NCBI GenBank assembly: GCA_020073015.1
Contig: JAIQFZ010000020.1
Location: 1-48,091 of the forward strand
DNA length: 48,091 nt
Reading direction: 5' to 3'
DNA from: Terriglobia bacterium
GTDB taxonomy: Bacteria; Acidobacteriota; Terriglobia; Terriglobales; Acidobacteriaceae
A program made the translations under genes and the position numbers. Below are positions 16,741 through 26,628 of this stretch, piece by piece. Each line of letters begins with the position of its first letter. Within the stretch, counting starts at the first letter, position 1. The notes under the pieces are model-generated. The model worked only from the letters and a program-made list of their open reading frames with translations. It did not search any database and was not told the DNA's origin.

Positions 16741-18206
16741 AGAGGTCGTTGCTCGCCCCCGCCTTATTCGCCACCGCCCTCCTCAGCGGATGTGCTGTCG
16801 GCCCGCGCTACCAGCGGCCCACTGCGCAAGTCCCGGCCACGTGGAAAGGAGAAGGCCCGTGGCAGACCGCTGCTCCCAAAGATGCGATCCCCAAGGGGGC
16901 ATGGTGGCAGTTGTTTCACGACGCGGAGCTTGATCGCCTTGAGCAAGATCTATTGCGAGCGAACCAGTCGCTCGCCGCCGCGCAGGATCGCTTGTCTCAG
17001 GCGCGGTCTCTCGCACGCATTGCCTCGTCGGCTTACTTTCCGCAGCTGGCCGCCGATCCCAACGGTCAGCGCCAGCGCATCTCCGGCAATCGCCCGCTCT
17101 CGGGAAGTCCGATCGCGACCGTTCCCGTCACCCAGAACGTTTTCACGCTGCCGTTTTCCGCGAGCTACGAAGTCGATTTGTTCGGATCGGTCCGCCGCAA
17201 CCTCGAGGCCGCCAACGCCTCGCTTCAAGGCAGTGCTGCCGATCTGGAAAATGTCCGCCTCGTTCTCACCGCCGAACTGGCTGCCGACTACTTCAATCTT
17301 CGCGAACTCGACCGTGAAGCGGGCGTCGTCCGGCAGTCGGTCGAGATTCAGCAGAAGGGCCTCGATCTGGTCAATAATCGCCACGAAGGCGGCGTCGCGT
17401 CCGGCCTCGAAGTCGCGCAACAAGCCGCGTTGCTCGACTCCACGGCAACGCAACTTTCGCTGGTCGAGCAGCAGCGCGCGCAGTACGAACACGCCATCGC
17501 AGTCCTCGTCGGAAAGCCAGCATCAACGTTTACCCTCGCGTCCGCGCCGTTCGACGCCACTCCTCCGCCAATCCCAACCGGCGTTCCCTCTGAGATCCTC
17601 GAACGCCGCCCGGACGTTGCCACCAGCGAGCGCCAGATGGCCTTCGAAAACGCCCAGGTCGGATTAGCCACCGCCGCCTTCTACCCGCATATCACGCTCA
17701 GTGGCTCGGGTGGATGGGAAAGCCGTGACATCGCCACGCTCGTGAATGCGCCCAGCGCCTTCTGGTCCATCGGCGGCGACCTGCTCCAGCCCATCTTCAA
17801 CGGCGGACGCAACCGCGCCACCCTGGCCGCCACCCGCGCCGCCTATGACGAGTCGATCGCCAACTACCGGCAATCCGTGCTGGTTGCTTTCCAGCAAGTC
17901 GAAGACGGACTCTCCGGGCTCGCGGTCCTCAATCAGGCCGCAGAGACTCAGCGGACCGCCGTCGCCGATTCCCGACGCGCCCTCGACATTGCCAACAGTC
18001 GCTATGTCGGCGGTGTCACAACTTATCTCGATGTCATCACCGCGCAAACTACCCTACTCAATAATGAACGTTTAGCTACCCAGTTACTCGGTCAGCAAAT
18101 GGTCACTTCGGTCTACTTAGTCAAGGCTCTTGGTGGCGGATGGGACGCCTCCCAGATCCAACAGGAACAAGTCCGCCCCACTCTGGTCCAAGCTGTGCAG
18201 CAATAG
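16737..18206 (+). CDS. Outer-membrane efflux factor, NodT/TolC family lipoprotein
   Basis: 489 aa, GTG start coupled to the previous stop (GTGA), with GGAGGG 6 nt upstream. The signal MKRSLLAPALFATALLSGC gives a lipobox with C19, and the NodT-type GPRYQRP motif follows. Two homologous halves of long helices and beta strands (about 75-270 and 280-480) are typical of TolC-like trimers that form the outer-membrane channel. It can serve the RND pump upstream and possibly also the MdtABC-like pumps downstream, which have no outer-membrane factor of their own. Confidence 0.94.
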   Translation: MKRSLLAPALFATALLSGCAVGPRYQRPTAQVPATWKGEGPWQTAAPKDAIPKGAWWQLFHDAELDRLEQDLLRANQSLAAAQDRLSQARSLARIASSAYFPQLAADPNGQRQRISGNRPLSGSPIATVPVTQNVFTLPFSASYEVDLFGSVRRNLEAANASLQGSAADLENVRLVLTAELAADYFNLRELDREAGVVRQSVEIQQKGLDLVNNRHEGGVASGLEVAQQAALLDSTATQLSLVEQQRAQYEHAIAVLVGKPASTFTLASAPFDATPPPIPTGVPSEILERRPDVATSERQMAFENAQVGLATAAFYPHITLSGSGGWESRDIATLVNAPSAFWSIGGDLLQPIFNGGRNRATLAATRAAYDESIANYRQSVLVAFQQVEDGLSGLAVLNQAAETQRTAVADSRRALDIANSRYVGGVTTYLDVITAQTTLLNNERLATQLLGQQMVTSVYLVKALGGGWDASQIQQEQVRPTLVQAVQQ

Positions 18207-18350
18207 GCACCGCTGACCGCGTCTGGGGCTTACAGGGGCCAAATCTCGGGAAATGGAAGCGGGCAAGCGATGACGGAGCTCTTGAAATCGCAACAAAATA
18301 TGCGCTTTACAAACCTTTACCAACTTTTTCTTTCCGCCAACCATCTCTAA

Positions 18351-18398
18351 GGAGCAGTATGGTCTTTGGCTGAAATGAGCTTGAAAAATCGCTGCTAG
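18351..18398 (+). promoter_or_regulatory. Possible leader mini-ORFs before the MdtABC-like operon
   Basis: AAGGAG precedes ATG at 18359 by 4-5 nt and opens a four-codon frame (MVFG) ending at 18373. A second frame, MSLKNRC, starts two bases later and stops at 18398. The real gene at 18460 lacks a visible ribosome site. This may be a translated leader or chance. The rest of 18207-18459 shows nothing clear. Confidence 0.25.
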
Positions 18399-18459
18399 AA
18401 GCATGCATCAAACGTGCCCCATCGTTCGCACAGCGATCTGATTACGCCACGGTTCTCAT

Positions 18460-19647
18460 ATGCATAAGACTCTAAATTCCAGCTGCCTCCAACTCCTCGG
18501 GACCCTCCTCCTACTCTTGACCTGGCTCGGCTGCCAGAGTGCCAACTCAAAAGACAGGCAAGCGCTCGCTGCTGCCGCACCGCGAGCCGTGCCGGTTGCC
18601 GTCGCCCCTGCCGTGCAGCAGGACATGCCCGTCTACCTCACCGGCCTCGGTTCGGTCACCGCTTTCAACACGGTCAGCCTCAAGAGCCGCGTCGATGGCC
18701 AACTGGTTCAGGTCAATTTCCGGGAAGGTCAGCAGGTCAACAAAGGCGACCTTCTCGTCCTCATCGATCCCCGTCCTTACGAAGTCCAACTCGCACAGGC
18801 CCAGGCCCAGTTGTATAAAGATCAGGCTTCACAGCGTGACGCGCAACTGAACTATCAGCGCTTCAAAGATCTGCTGCAGGTTTCCGGCGCGATGTCGCAG
18901 CAGCAGGTGGACACACAAAGGGCGACGGCGGATCAGTTCGAAGGCGCGGTCCGCGCCGACCAGGCCGCCATCGACAACGCTAAGCTCCTGCTTTCCTACT
19001 GCCACATTACCGCGCCGGTGGCCGGACGCATTGGCCTGCGCCTCGTTGATGTCGGCAACATCGTCCATGCCAGCGATCAGAATCCCATGCTGGTCATCAC
19101 GCAGCTCCAGCCCATCTCAGTCATCTTCACTCTGCCGCAGGACAGCCTGCCGGTGGTCGCGAAGAAGATGCATCAAGGCACCCTTTCCGTCGATGCCTAC
19201 AGTCGCGATGATCAAACCAAGCTCGCGTCCGGCAAACTCCTGACCATTGATAACCAGATCGATCAGACAACCGGTACCGGGCGGCTGAAGGCCACCTTCG
19301 ACAACAGAGACGGCATTCTCTGGCCTAATCAGTTCGTCAACGTTCGCCTGCTCCTCGACGTGAAGAAGAACAGCACGCTCGTTCCCAGCGTCGCTGTCCA
19401 GCGTGGGCCGCAAGGCACTTTCGTATACGTAGTCAAACCCGACAAGACCGTCGAAGCCCGTCCCGTGACCGTTGCCATGACGCAATCCAACCAGAGCGCC
19501 ATCGCCTCCGGACTTCAGCCGGGAGACATCGTCGTCACCGACGGTCAGGACAAACTGCAGAACGGCGCAAGAGTTGAAACCCGCACCCGTAGCGGCAACG
19601 GTAGCTCCAGCGCTTCCCAGTCCACCAGCGCAGCACCCGCGTCATGA
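18460..19647 (+). CDS. RND efflux membrane-fusion protein, MdtA-like
   Basis: 395 aa. The N-terminal hydrophobic segment ends in WLGC (C25), perhaps a lipoprotein site although the residue at -3 is atypical. Biotinyl-lipoyl-like sequence is seen at about residues 68-110 ([20 protein letters not shown]), a coiled region at about 110-175, then barrel domains, and a Ser-rich tail. It is the periplasmic adaptor for the two RND pumps that follow; its stop overlaps the next start (ATGA). No ribosome site is obvious, and the leader holds two tiny frames. Confidence 0.93.
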   Translation: MHKTLNSSCLQLLGTLLLLLTWLGCQSANSKDRQALAAAAPRAVPVAVAPAVQQDMPVYLTGLGSVTAFNTVSLKSRVDGQLVQVNFREGQQVNKGDLLVLIDPRPYEVQLAQAQAQLYKDQASQRDAQLNYQRFKDLLQVSGAMSQQQVDTQRATADQFEGAVRADQAAIDNAKLLLSYCHITAPVAGRIGLRLVDVGNIVHASDQNPMLVITQLQPISVIFTLPQDSLPVVAKKMHQGTLSVDAYSRDDQTKLASGKLLTIDNQIDQTTGTGRLKATFDNRDGILWPNQFVNVRLLLDVKKNSTLVPSVAVQRGPQGTFVYVVKPDKTVEARPVTVAMTQSNQSAIASGLQPGDIVVTDGQDKLQNGARVETRTRSGNGSSSASQSTSAAPAS

Positions 19648-22600
19648 GCCCGTCGCGCCTCTTCATTCTCCGGCCGGTCGCCACCTCGTTATTGATGGTG
19701 GCGGTGCTGCTCGTCGGCTTTATCGCCTACCGCCAGCTGCCCGTTTCCGCCTTGCCGGAAGTTGATTACCCCACCATCCAGGTCATGACCTTCTACCCCG
19801 GCGCCGCTCCCGACGTCATGGCCTCTTCGGTCACCGCTCCCCTGGAGCGCCAGTTCGGACAAGTCCCCGGTCTGAACCAGATGACTTCTACGAGTTCGTT
19901 CGGAAGTTCGCTGATCACTCTGCAATTCGAGCTCGACCAGAACATCGACGTCGAGGAACAGCAGGTACAGGCCGCGATCAACGCCGGCACCACCTATCTG
20001 CCGCGCGATCTTCCCAACCCTCCGGTCTACAGCAAGGTGAATCCGGCCGACGCGCCCATTCTCACCATGGCGCTCACGTCCGACTCGCTGCCCTTGTCGC
20101 GCATCGAGGACCTCGCCGAAACGGCGCTCGCCCAGAAGATTTCTCAGTTGCCCGGCGTAGGGCTCGTCTCCATCAGCGGTGGCCAGAAGCCCGCGGTTCG
20201 CGTGCAAGCCAATCCCACCGCCCTCGCGTCCTACCAACTCAGCCTGGAAGACGTCCGCTCCGCCTTGGGCACCGCCAACGTCGATCAGGCCAAAGGCGTC
20301 ATCGATGGACCGCGCCAGTCCTTCACCATCGGCGCCAACGACCAGCTGCTCTCCAGCCAGCAATACAACAGCGTCATCATTGCCTACCGCAACGGCGCGC
20401 CCGTCCGCCTCTCCGACATCGCCAACGCCGTCGACAGCGCGGAAAACGTCAAGCAAGCCGCCTGGGTCAATACCACGCCTGCCGTCCTTCTCAACATTCA
20501 GCGGCAGCCCGGCGCCAATATCATCAGCGTCGCCGATCGCGTCAAGAAGGTTTTGCCGCAACTGCAGGCTTCGCTTCCCGCCGCCGTCAAAGTCCAGATC
20601 CTCATCGATCGCACGCAGACCATCCGTGCCTCTGTCGCCGACGTCCAGTTCGAACTCATGCTCACCGTTTTCCTGGTGGTCATGGTGATGTTCCTGTTCC
20701 TGCGCAATCTCTCCGCGACTATCATCCCCAGTGTTGCCGTTCCACTGTCGCTGGTCGGCACGTTCGGCGTGATGTATCTGCTCGGCTACAGCCTGAATAA
20801 CCTCACGCTGATGGCGCTCACCATCTCCACCGGATTCGTTGTCGATGACGCCATCGTCATGATCGAGAACATCGCCCGCTACCTCGAAGCGGGCGAATCT
20901 CCGCTGCAAGCCGCGCTCAAAGGCGCTGGACAAATCGGCTTCACCATCGTCTCCCTTACTGTTTCGCTCATCGCAGTGCTGATTCCGCTGCTCTTCATGG
21001 GCGACATCGTAGGCCGGCTCTTCCGCGAATTTGCAGTCACCCTTGCAGTAACCATTCTCGTGTCAGCCGTAGTCTCCCTGACCCTGACCCCGATGATGTG
21101 CGCCAGGCTCCTAAAATCCAAGCACGGGGATGGGGATGGAGAGACGGGCGCCCCCGCGCGTCCAAACATTCTCGCGCGCGCCGCGGAGAATTTCTTCAAC
21201 CGCGTCATCGCCTTCTACGGCCGCACCCTGAAGTTTGTCCTCAAATACCAAACCACGACACTTCTCCTCACCACCGCAACTCTGGTCGCCACGCTCCTAC
21301 TCTATGTCTACGTCCCCAAGGGCTTCTTCCCGGTGCAGGATACCGGCGTGATCATGGGCATCTCCGAAGGCCCGGAGAATATCTCGTTCGCCGCTCTCGC
21401 CCAGCGTCAGCAAAGTCTGGCCAGCGTGATTCTGAAGAATCCCAACGTAGACAGCCTCGCCTCCTTCATCGGAATTGATGGCACCAACACCACGCCCAAC
21501 GCCGGACGCATTCAGATCAACCTGAAGCCGCGCGATCAGCGCAAAGAGACTGCTTCCGAAATTATTCGGGATTTACAGCCGGAACTCGCCAAGGTAGAAG
21601 GCATCACCCTCTACATGCAGCCCGTGCAGGACCTCACCGTCGAAAGCCGTGTGAGCCGCACGCAGTACCAGTATTCGATGGAAGATGCCGACGTCAACGA
21701 ACTCGCTACGTGGGCCCCGCGTCTCCTGCAGAAACTGCAGACCGCGCCCGCCCTGCGCGACGTCGCCAGCGATTCGCAGAACAATGGTCTCGAAGCCAAT
21801 TTAGTCATCGACCGCGACACCGCTTCCCGCCTCGGCATTCTGCCCCAGGCGATTGACGACACTCTCTATGACGCCTTCGGCCAGCGCCAGGTGTCCACGA
21901 TGTTCACGCAGCTCAACCAGTATCACGTGGTGCTCGAAGTCGATCCCCAGTTCCAGGTCAGTCCCGACAATCTGAAACACATCTACGTCAAATCCAACAC
22001 GGGAGCGCAGGTCCCGCTCTCCACCTTCACCCATTTCGAGCAGCGCAACTCACCGCTCGCCATCAACCATCAGGGACAGTTCCCGGTGGTCACGCTCTCG
22101 TTCAACCTCGCGCCGGGCGTCTCGCTCGGCGAGGCCACCAAAGCCATCGAACAGGCCGAGCAGGAAATCAATCTCCCGCGCAGCATCGTCACCAGTTTTC
22201 AGGGAACCGCCGCCGCCTTTCACAATTCGCTTTCTTCGGAACCCTGGCTGATTCTCGCCGCCATCATCACCGTCTACATCGTTCTCGGAGTTCTCTACGA
22301 AAGCTACATCCATCCGGTTACGATTCTCTCCACGCTGCCCTCCGCGGGCGTGGGCGCAATCCTCGCGCTCCTCATCACCGGCAACGATCTCGGCGTCGTC
22401 GCGTTGATCGGAATCATCCTGCTCATCGGCATCGTCAAAAAGAACGCCATCATGATGATCGACTTCGCGCTCGAAGCCGAGCGCGTTGAGAAAAAGCCGC
22501 CCGAGGAAGCCATCTACCAGGCCAGCCTCCTGCGCTTCCGTCCCATCATGATGACCACCATGGCCGCGCTGCTCGGAGGCTTGCCGCTAGCCCTCGGACG

Positions 22601-22790
22601 CGGCACCGGCAGCGAACTCCGTCATCCACTAGGCATCACCATCGTAGGCGGACTGCTGCTGTCGCAACTGCTGACGCTCTACACTACGCCCGTCGTCTAC
22701 TTGTGGTTCGACCGCCTGGCCCACCGGTTTGCACGCTTCAAGATTGGCAACCCCATTGAGGAACCCACGGGCGAGGCGCTCGGAGACTAG
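19644..22790 (+). CDS. RND efflux transporter, MdtB-like
   Basis: 1048 aa. Classic RND architecture: TM1 near residues 12-28, a periplasmic domain, TM2-6 at about 335-480, a second periplasmic domain, and TM7-12 at about 860-1030. The proton-relay pair D401-D402 lies in [13 protein letters not shown]. The start overlaps the fusion-protein stop by 4 nt and only 2 nt separate it from the next RND gene, so the three genes form one operon. In MdtABC the two RND subunits make a mixed trimer; both Asp pairs are kept here, so either could be proton-coupled. Confidence 0.95.
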   Translation: MSPSRLFILRPVATSLLMVAVLLVGFIAYRQLPVSALPEVDYPTIQVMTFYPGAAPDVMASSVTAPLERQFGQVPGLNQMTSTSSFGSSLITLQFELDQNIDVEEQQVQAAINAGTTYLPRDLPNPPVYSKVNPADAPILTMALTSDSLPLSRIEDLAETALAQKISQLPGVGLVSISGGQKPAVRVQANPTALASYQLSLEDVRSALGTANVDQAKGVIDGPRQSFTIGANDQLLSSQQYNSVIIAYRNGAPVRLSDIANAVDSAENVKQAAWVNTTPAVLLNIQRQPGANIISVADRVKKVLPQLQASLPAAVKVQILIDRTQTIRASVADVQFELMLTVFLVVMVMFLFLRNLSATIIPSVAVPLSLVGTFGVMYLLGYSLNNLTLMALTISTGFVVDDAIVMIENIARYLEAGESPLQAALKGAGQIGFTIVSLTVSLIAVLIPLLFMGDIVGRLFREFAVTLAVTILVSAVVSLTLTPMMCARLLKSKHGDGDGETGAPARPNILARAAENFFNRVIAFYGRTLKFVLKYQTTTLLLTTATLVATLLLYVYVPKGFFPVQDTGVIMGISEGPENISFAALAQRQQSLASVILKNPNVDSLASFIGIDGTNTTPNAGRIQINLKPRDQRKETASEIIRDLQPELAKVEGITLYMQPVQDLTVESRVSRTQYQYSMEDADVNELATWAPRLLQKLQTAPALRDVASDSQNNGLEANLVIDRDTASRLGILPQAIDDTLYDAFGQRQVSTMFTQLNQYHVVLEVDPQFQVSPDNLKHIYVKSNTGAQVPLSTFTHFEQRNSPLAINHQGQFPVVTLSFNLAPGVSLGEATKAIEQAEQEINLPRSIVTSFQGTAAAFHNSLSSEPWLILAAIITVYIVLGVLYESYIHPVTILSTLPSAGVGAILALLITGNDLGVVALIGIILLIGIVKKNAIMMIDFALEAERVEKKPPEEAIYQASLLRFRPIMMTTMAALLGGLPLALGRGTGSELRHPLGITIVGGLLLSQLLTLYTTPVVYLWFDRLAHRFARFKIGNPIEEPTGEALGD

Positions 22791-22792
22791 CC

Positions 22793-25700
22793 ATGAACGT
22801 CTCCGCCCCATTCATCAAGCGTCCGGTCGGCACGTCGTTGCTGGCTGCTGCGCTGCTCATAGCCGGCATTTTGGCCTTCAACTTCCTGCCCGTCGCTCCG
22901 CTGCCTCAAGTCGAGTTCCCCGTCATTCAGGTCCAGGCCGGCCTCCCCGGAGCCAGTCCCGAAACCATGGCCTCGGCCGTCGCGACTCCGCTCGAACGCC
23001 AATTCGGACGCATCGCCGGCATCAACCAGATGACCTCGACCAGTTCGCTCGGCTCCACCAACATCGCCCTGCAATTCGACCTGAACCGCAACATTGACGG
23101 CGCCGCCCGCGACGTGCAAGCCGCCATCAACGCCGCCCGCAGCCAGCTTCCCTCCTATCTCCCCGGCAATCCCACGTATCACAAGGCGAATCCTGCGGAT
23201 GCGCCCATCCTCATCCTTGCGCTCACCTCTGAAACCATCACGCGGCCCAACATCTACGACGCCGCCGATTCCATCCTCGCCCAGAAGCTCTCGCAGATTG
23301 AAGGAGTGGGCCAAGTCTTCGTCGGCGGAGGCGCCAAGCCCGCGGTCCGCGCTGAAGTCAATCCCACACTTCTCAACAAGCTCGGTGTTGGCCTCGACAC
23401 CGTCCGCGCTGCACTCAACCAAGCCAACGCGCACTCGCCCAAAGGAGAGTTCTCCGGTCCGATCAACGTCTGGAGCATTCGTGCCAACGATCAGATCTTC
23501 CGCGCCGATCAGTACCGCAAACTCATCGTCAGTTACAAGAATGGCGCGGCCGTCCGTCTCGGAGATGTCGCTGATGTAGAGGACTCGGTCGAAGATATCC
23601 GCAACATCGGCCTCGCTAACGGCAAGCCCGCCGTCCTGGTCATCGTCTTCCGCCAGCCCGGCGCCAACATCATCGCCACGGTCGATCGCGTCATCGCTGC
23701 GCTCCCGCAACTCAAGTTGTCGATCTCGCCCGCCATCGATCTCAGTATCGTGATGGACCGCACCACCACCGTCCGCGCCTCGGTCGCCGATATCGAGCGC
23801 ACTCTCGTCATCTCCGTCATCCTGGTTATCCTCGTCGTCTTCGCTTTCCTCCGCACTTTCCGAGCGACCATCATTCCCAGCGTAGCGGTCCCGCTCTCTC
23901 TCATCGGCACTTTTGGAGTGATGTACCTCCTCCACTACAGCCTCGACAATCTCTCGCTGATGGCCCTCGCCATCTCGACCGGCTTCGTGGTTGACGATGC
24001 CATCGTCGTTCTCGAAAACATTACTCGCTTCATTGAGATGGGCATGACTCCCGTCCAGGCCGCCTACCGGGGCGCCCGCGAAATCGGATTCACGGTCCTC
24101 TCCATGAGCACATCCTTGATCGCCGTCTTCATCCCGATTCTGCTGATGGCCGGAATCGTCGGCCGCCTTTTCCGCGAATTCGCCGTCGTGCTCAGCATCG
24201 CCATTGCCGTCTCCCTGCTCATCTCGCTGAGCCTGACGCCGGCCATGTGCGCCAAGTTCCTGCGCACGAATCACGAGAAGAAGCACAACTTCATCTACCG
24301 CATCTTTGAATCGGTCTTCGATGGCATGCACCGCACCTACGGCCGCAGTCTCAACTGGGTCTTGCGTCACCAACCCTTGACCTTCGGCGTCGCAATCGCC
24401 ACCTTCGTTCTCAGCATCGCTCTCTACTGGTTCGTTCCCAAAGGTTTCTTCCCGCAGCAGGACACGGGCCGGGTCATGGGCTCCGTGCAGGCCGCGCAAG
24501 ACATCTCCTTCGAAGCCATGAGCAGCAAGATGCGCCAGTACGTCGACATCGTCATGAAGGACCCGGCCGTTTCCACCATCGTCGGCTTCGCCGGCAGCGG
24601 CAACACGGGACGCATGTTCATCACCCTCAAGCCCCTCGCCGAGCGCAAAATCACCGCTGACCAGGTCATCGGACGCCTCCGCGGCAAACTAGCCGTGGTT
24701 CCCGGCGCGACGCTCTACATGCAGTCCGCGCAGGACCTCACCATCGGCGGCCGCATGGGCCAGGCCCAGTATCAGTACACGTTGCAGGGAGAAAATCTGC
24801 AGGAACTCAACGACTGGTCGCCGCGCCTGGTGCAGAAGCTCCGCTCCCTGCCCCAGCTCCGCGACGTCAACACCGACCAGCAGGACAAGGGACTGCAAAC
24901 CACCGTCCTCATCGATCGCGATACCGCCGCCCGTCTGGGCGTCGCCGCCGCCGATGTCGACAACGCCCTCTACGATGCTTTCGGACAGCGCCAGGTTTCG
25001 GTCATGTACCGCCAGCTCAACCAGTACCACGTCGTCATGGAGGTTGCCCCCAACTTCTCCCGCAGCAACGAAGCGCTCGATAACATTTACGTCCGCGGCA
25101 AAAACGGCACCGCCGTCCCACTCTCTTCCATCGCTCACTTCGGGCCTTCGAATGTCGCGCTCGCCGTCAATCACCAGGGGCAATATCCGTCCGCCACCGT
25201 CTCTTTCAATCTCGCTCCCGGCGTGGCCCTGGGCGAGGCCACCAAAATCATTGAAGACGCCGAGCGCAGCATCGGATTCCCCTCCACCATTCACGCCAGC
25301 TTCCAGGGCGCTGCCGCCGCCTTCCAGGATTCGCAGTCCAGCGAGCTGATCCTCATCCTCGCCGCCTTACTTACGGTCTACATCGTGCTCGGCATTCTCT
25401 ACGAAAGCTACGCCCACCCCATCACCATTCTCTCCACTCTCCCGTCGGCCGGAGTGGGTGCGCTCTTAGCACTGCTGATCTCGAAAAACGAACTCAACGT
25501 CGTCGGACTCATCGGCATCATCCTGCTGATCGGCCTCGTCAAGAAGAACGCCATCATGATGATCGACTTCGCTCTCGACACCGAGCGCCGCCACGGCAAG
25601 TCTCCCACCGACGCCATCCACGAAGCCTGCCTCCTCCGCTTCCGCCCCATCATGATGACCACCATGGCCGCGCTTCTCGGCGGACTGCCACTAGCCCTCG

Positions 25701-25891
25701 GCACCGGCACTGGCAGCGAACTCCGGCGCCCCCTGGGCATCACGATTGTTGGCGGCCTGATCGTCAGCCAGATGCTGACCCTGTTCACCACGCCCGTTGT
25801 GTACATTTACGTCGACCGTGCCCGTCTCTGGCTCCGCCGCCCCCGCACCCGTCTTGACTCCACCGCAGTCTCACGCCCCGCGCAGGGTTAA
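22793..25891 (+). CDS. RND efflux transporter, MdtC-like
   Basis: 1032 aa. It closely parallels the preceding gene along its length, including D401-D402 in [13 protein letters not shown] and the shared [11 protein letters not shown] segment near 70-86, so the pair probably arose by tandem duplication. It completes an MdtABC-like set; substrates of such pumps in other bacteria include bile salts and some drugs, but cannot be predicted here. The gene ends 10 nt before copy 2 of the GACGCGG repeat. Confidence 0.95.
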   Translation: MNVSAPFIKRPVGTSLLAAALLIAGILAFNFLPVAPLPQVEFPVIQVQAGLPGASPETMASAVATPLERQFGRIAGINQMTSTSSLGSTNIALQFDLNRNIDGAARDVQAAINAARSQLPSYLPGNPTYHKANPADAPILILALTSETITRPNIYDAADSILAQKLSQIEGVGQVFVGGGAKPAVRAEVNPTLLNKLGVGLDTVRAALNQANAHSPKGEFSGPINVWSIRANDQIFRADQYRKLIVSYKNGAAVRLGDVADVEDSVEDIRNIGLANGKPAVLVIVFRQPGANIIATVDRVIAALPQLKLSISPAIDLSIVMDRTTTVRASVADIERTLVISVILVILVVFAFLRTFRATIIPSVAVPLSLIGTFGVMYLLHYSLDNLSLMALAISTGFVVDDAIVVLENITRFIEMGMTPVQAAYRGAREIGFTVLSMSTSLIAVFIPILLMAGIVGRLFREFAVVLSIAIAVSLLISLSLTPAMCAKFLRTNHEKKHNFIYRIFESVFDGMHRTYGRSLNWVLRHQPLTFGVAIATFVLSIALYWFVPKGFFPQQDTGRVMGSVQAAQDISFEAMSSKMRQYVDIVMKDPAVSTIVGFAGSGNTGRMFITLKPLAERKITADQVIGRLRGKLAVVPGATLYMQSAQDLTIGGRMGQAQYQYTLQGENLQELNDWSPRLVQKLRSLPQLRDVNTDQQDKGLQTTVLIDRDTAARLGVAAADVDNALYDAFGQRQVSVMYRQLNQYHVVMEVAPNFSRSNEALDNIYVRGKNGTAVPLSSIAHFGPSNVALAVNHQGQYPSATVSFNLAPGVALGEATKIIEDAERSIGFPSTIHASFQGAAAAFQDSQSSELILILAALLTVYIVLGILYESYAHPITILSTLPSAGVGALLALLISKNELNVVGLIGIILLIGLVKKNAIMMIDFALDTERRHGKSPTDAIHEACLLRFRPIMMTTMAALLGGLPLALGTGTGSELRRPLGITIVGGLIVSQMLTLFTTPVVYIYVDRARLWLRRPRTRLDSTAVSRPAQG

Positions 25892-25901
25892 ACCGGTTAA
25901 C

Positions 25902-25927
25902 GGTAGGGACGCGGCTTGCCGCGTCTC
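25902..25927. repeat. Palindromic repeat, GACGCGG type, copy 2
   Basis: Matches 15416-15441 at 25 of 26 bases, same orientation; one arm base is changed, giving a G-T pair. It follows the MdtC-like gene and may act as a weak terminator, though it lacks a T-tract. Confidence 0.7.
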
Positions 25928-26006
25928 TTCTCGACCAATGCTCGCGGGTGGCGAGTCTCAAGAAAGGCGCTAAGTTCGAACAGGATCTCGTGAAATAATC
26001 GTCCGG

Positions 26007-26462
26007 CTACTCTAACTGCACGAGCTCTGCAACCACGCGTCCGGCCCGGATCTCCAGTCTTCCCACGCTCAACGGCAGCCGAAACCGGCGTGGACCTGCG
26101 CTTCCGGGATTGAAGTAGAGCACCCCATTCTTCTCTTCCATTTTCGGTCGATGGCTGTGGCCGTAGACCACGATGCGGAACCCGGATGCCTCGGGCTTCA
26201 AGTCGAGTTGGGCGAGGTCATGCAGGATATAGATCGAGACTCCTGCGATCTCGACGACTTCAGCTTTGGGCAGCCCGGCGCCCCAGCGGCCCCGATCCAC
26301 GTTCCCGCGCACGGCGGTTACAGGTGCGATTCGCGAGAGGACTTCGAGAATCTCGGGTCCGCCGACATCGCCGGCATGCAGGATTCGCTCGACGCCCTCC
26401 AGCGCCGCGAACGCATCCGGCCGCACCAGACCGTGTGTGTCCGAGATGACGCCGATTTTCAT
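26007..26462 (-). CDS. YfcE/MJ0936-type metallophosphoesterase
   Basis: 151 aa, a compact family member. The metal-binding motifs are all present: DTH (D8, H10), GD (D32), GNVD (N54), H81 and GHSH (H102, H104). Such enzymes are Mn/Ni-dependent phosphodiesterases with unclear cellular substrates. It is divergent from recQ with 166 nt between starts; no clear ribosome site is seen. Cytosolic. Confidence 0.93.
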   Translation of the reverse strand: MKIGVISDTHGLVRPDAFAALEGVERILHAGDVGGPEILEVLSRIAPVTAVRGNVDRGRWGAGLPKAEVVEIAGVSIYILHDLAQLDLKPEASGFRIVVYGHSHRPKMEEKNGVLYFNPGSAGPRRFRLPLSVGRLEIRAGRVVAELVQLE

Positions 26463-26628
26463 AGGACCGCAGAGGATTTTGCTTGATTTCTCACATTGAA
26501 CTCAATTCGTCACAAATCCGGTGTAGAAAGCTCACAGAACTCAGGACGCTTGGTGAAAGAATATAAGGTTCGATCTCTGGCCGAAGCTGGCAACGCGAAC
26601 ATTATCTATACTGCACAAGACGGAATCG

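Noticed and set aside
22787-24499. 570-codon minus-strand frame opposite the MdtC-like gene
   Set aside because: Low-complexity Asp/Gly/Glu-rich antisense reading of a GC-rich gene; no ribosome site or known domain. The same applies to 19689-20933 and 3750-4760.
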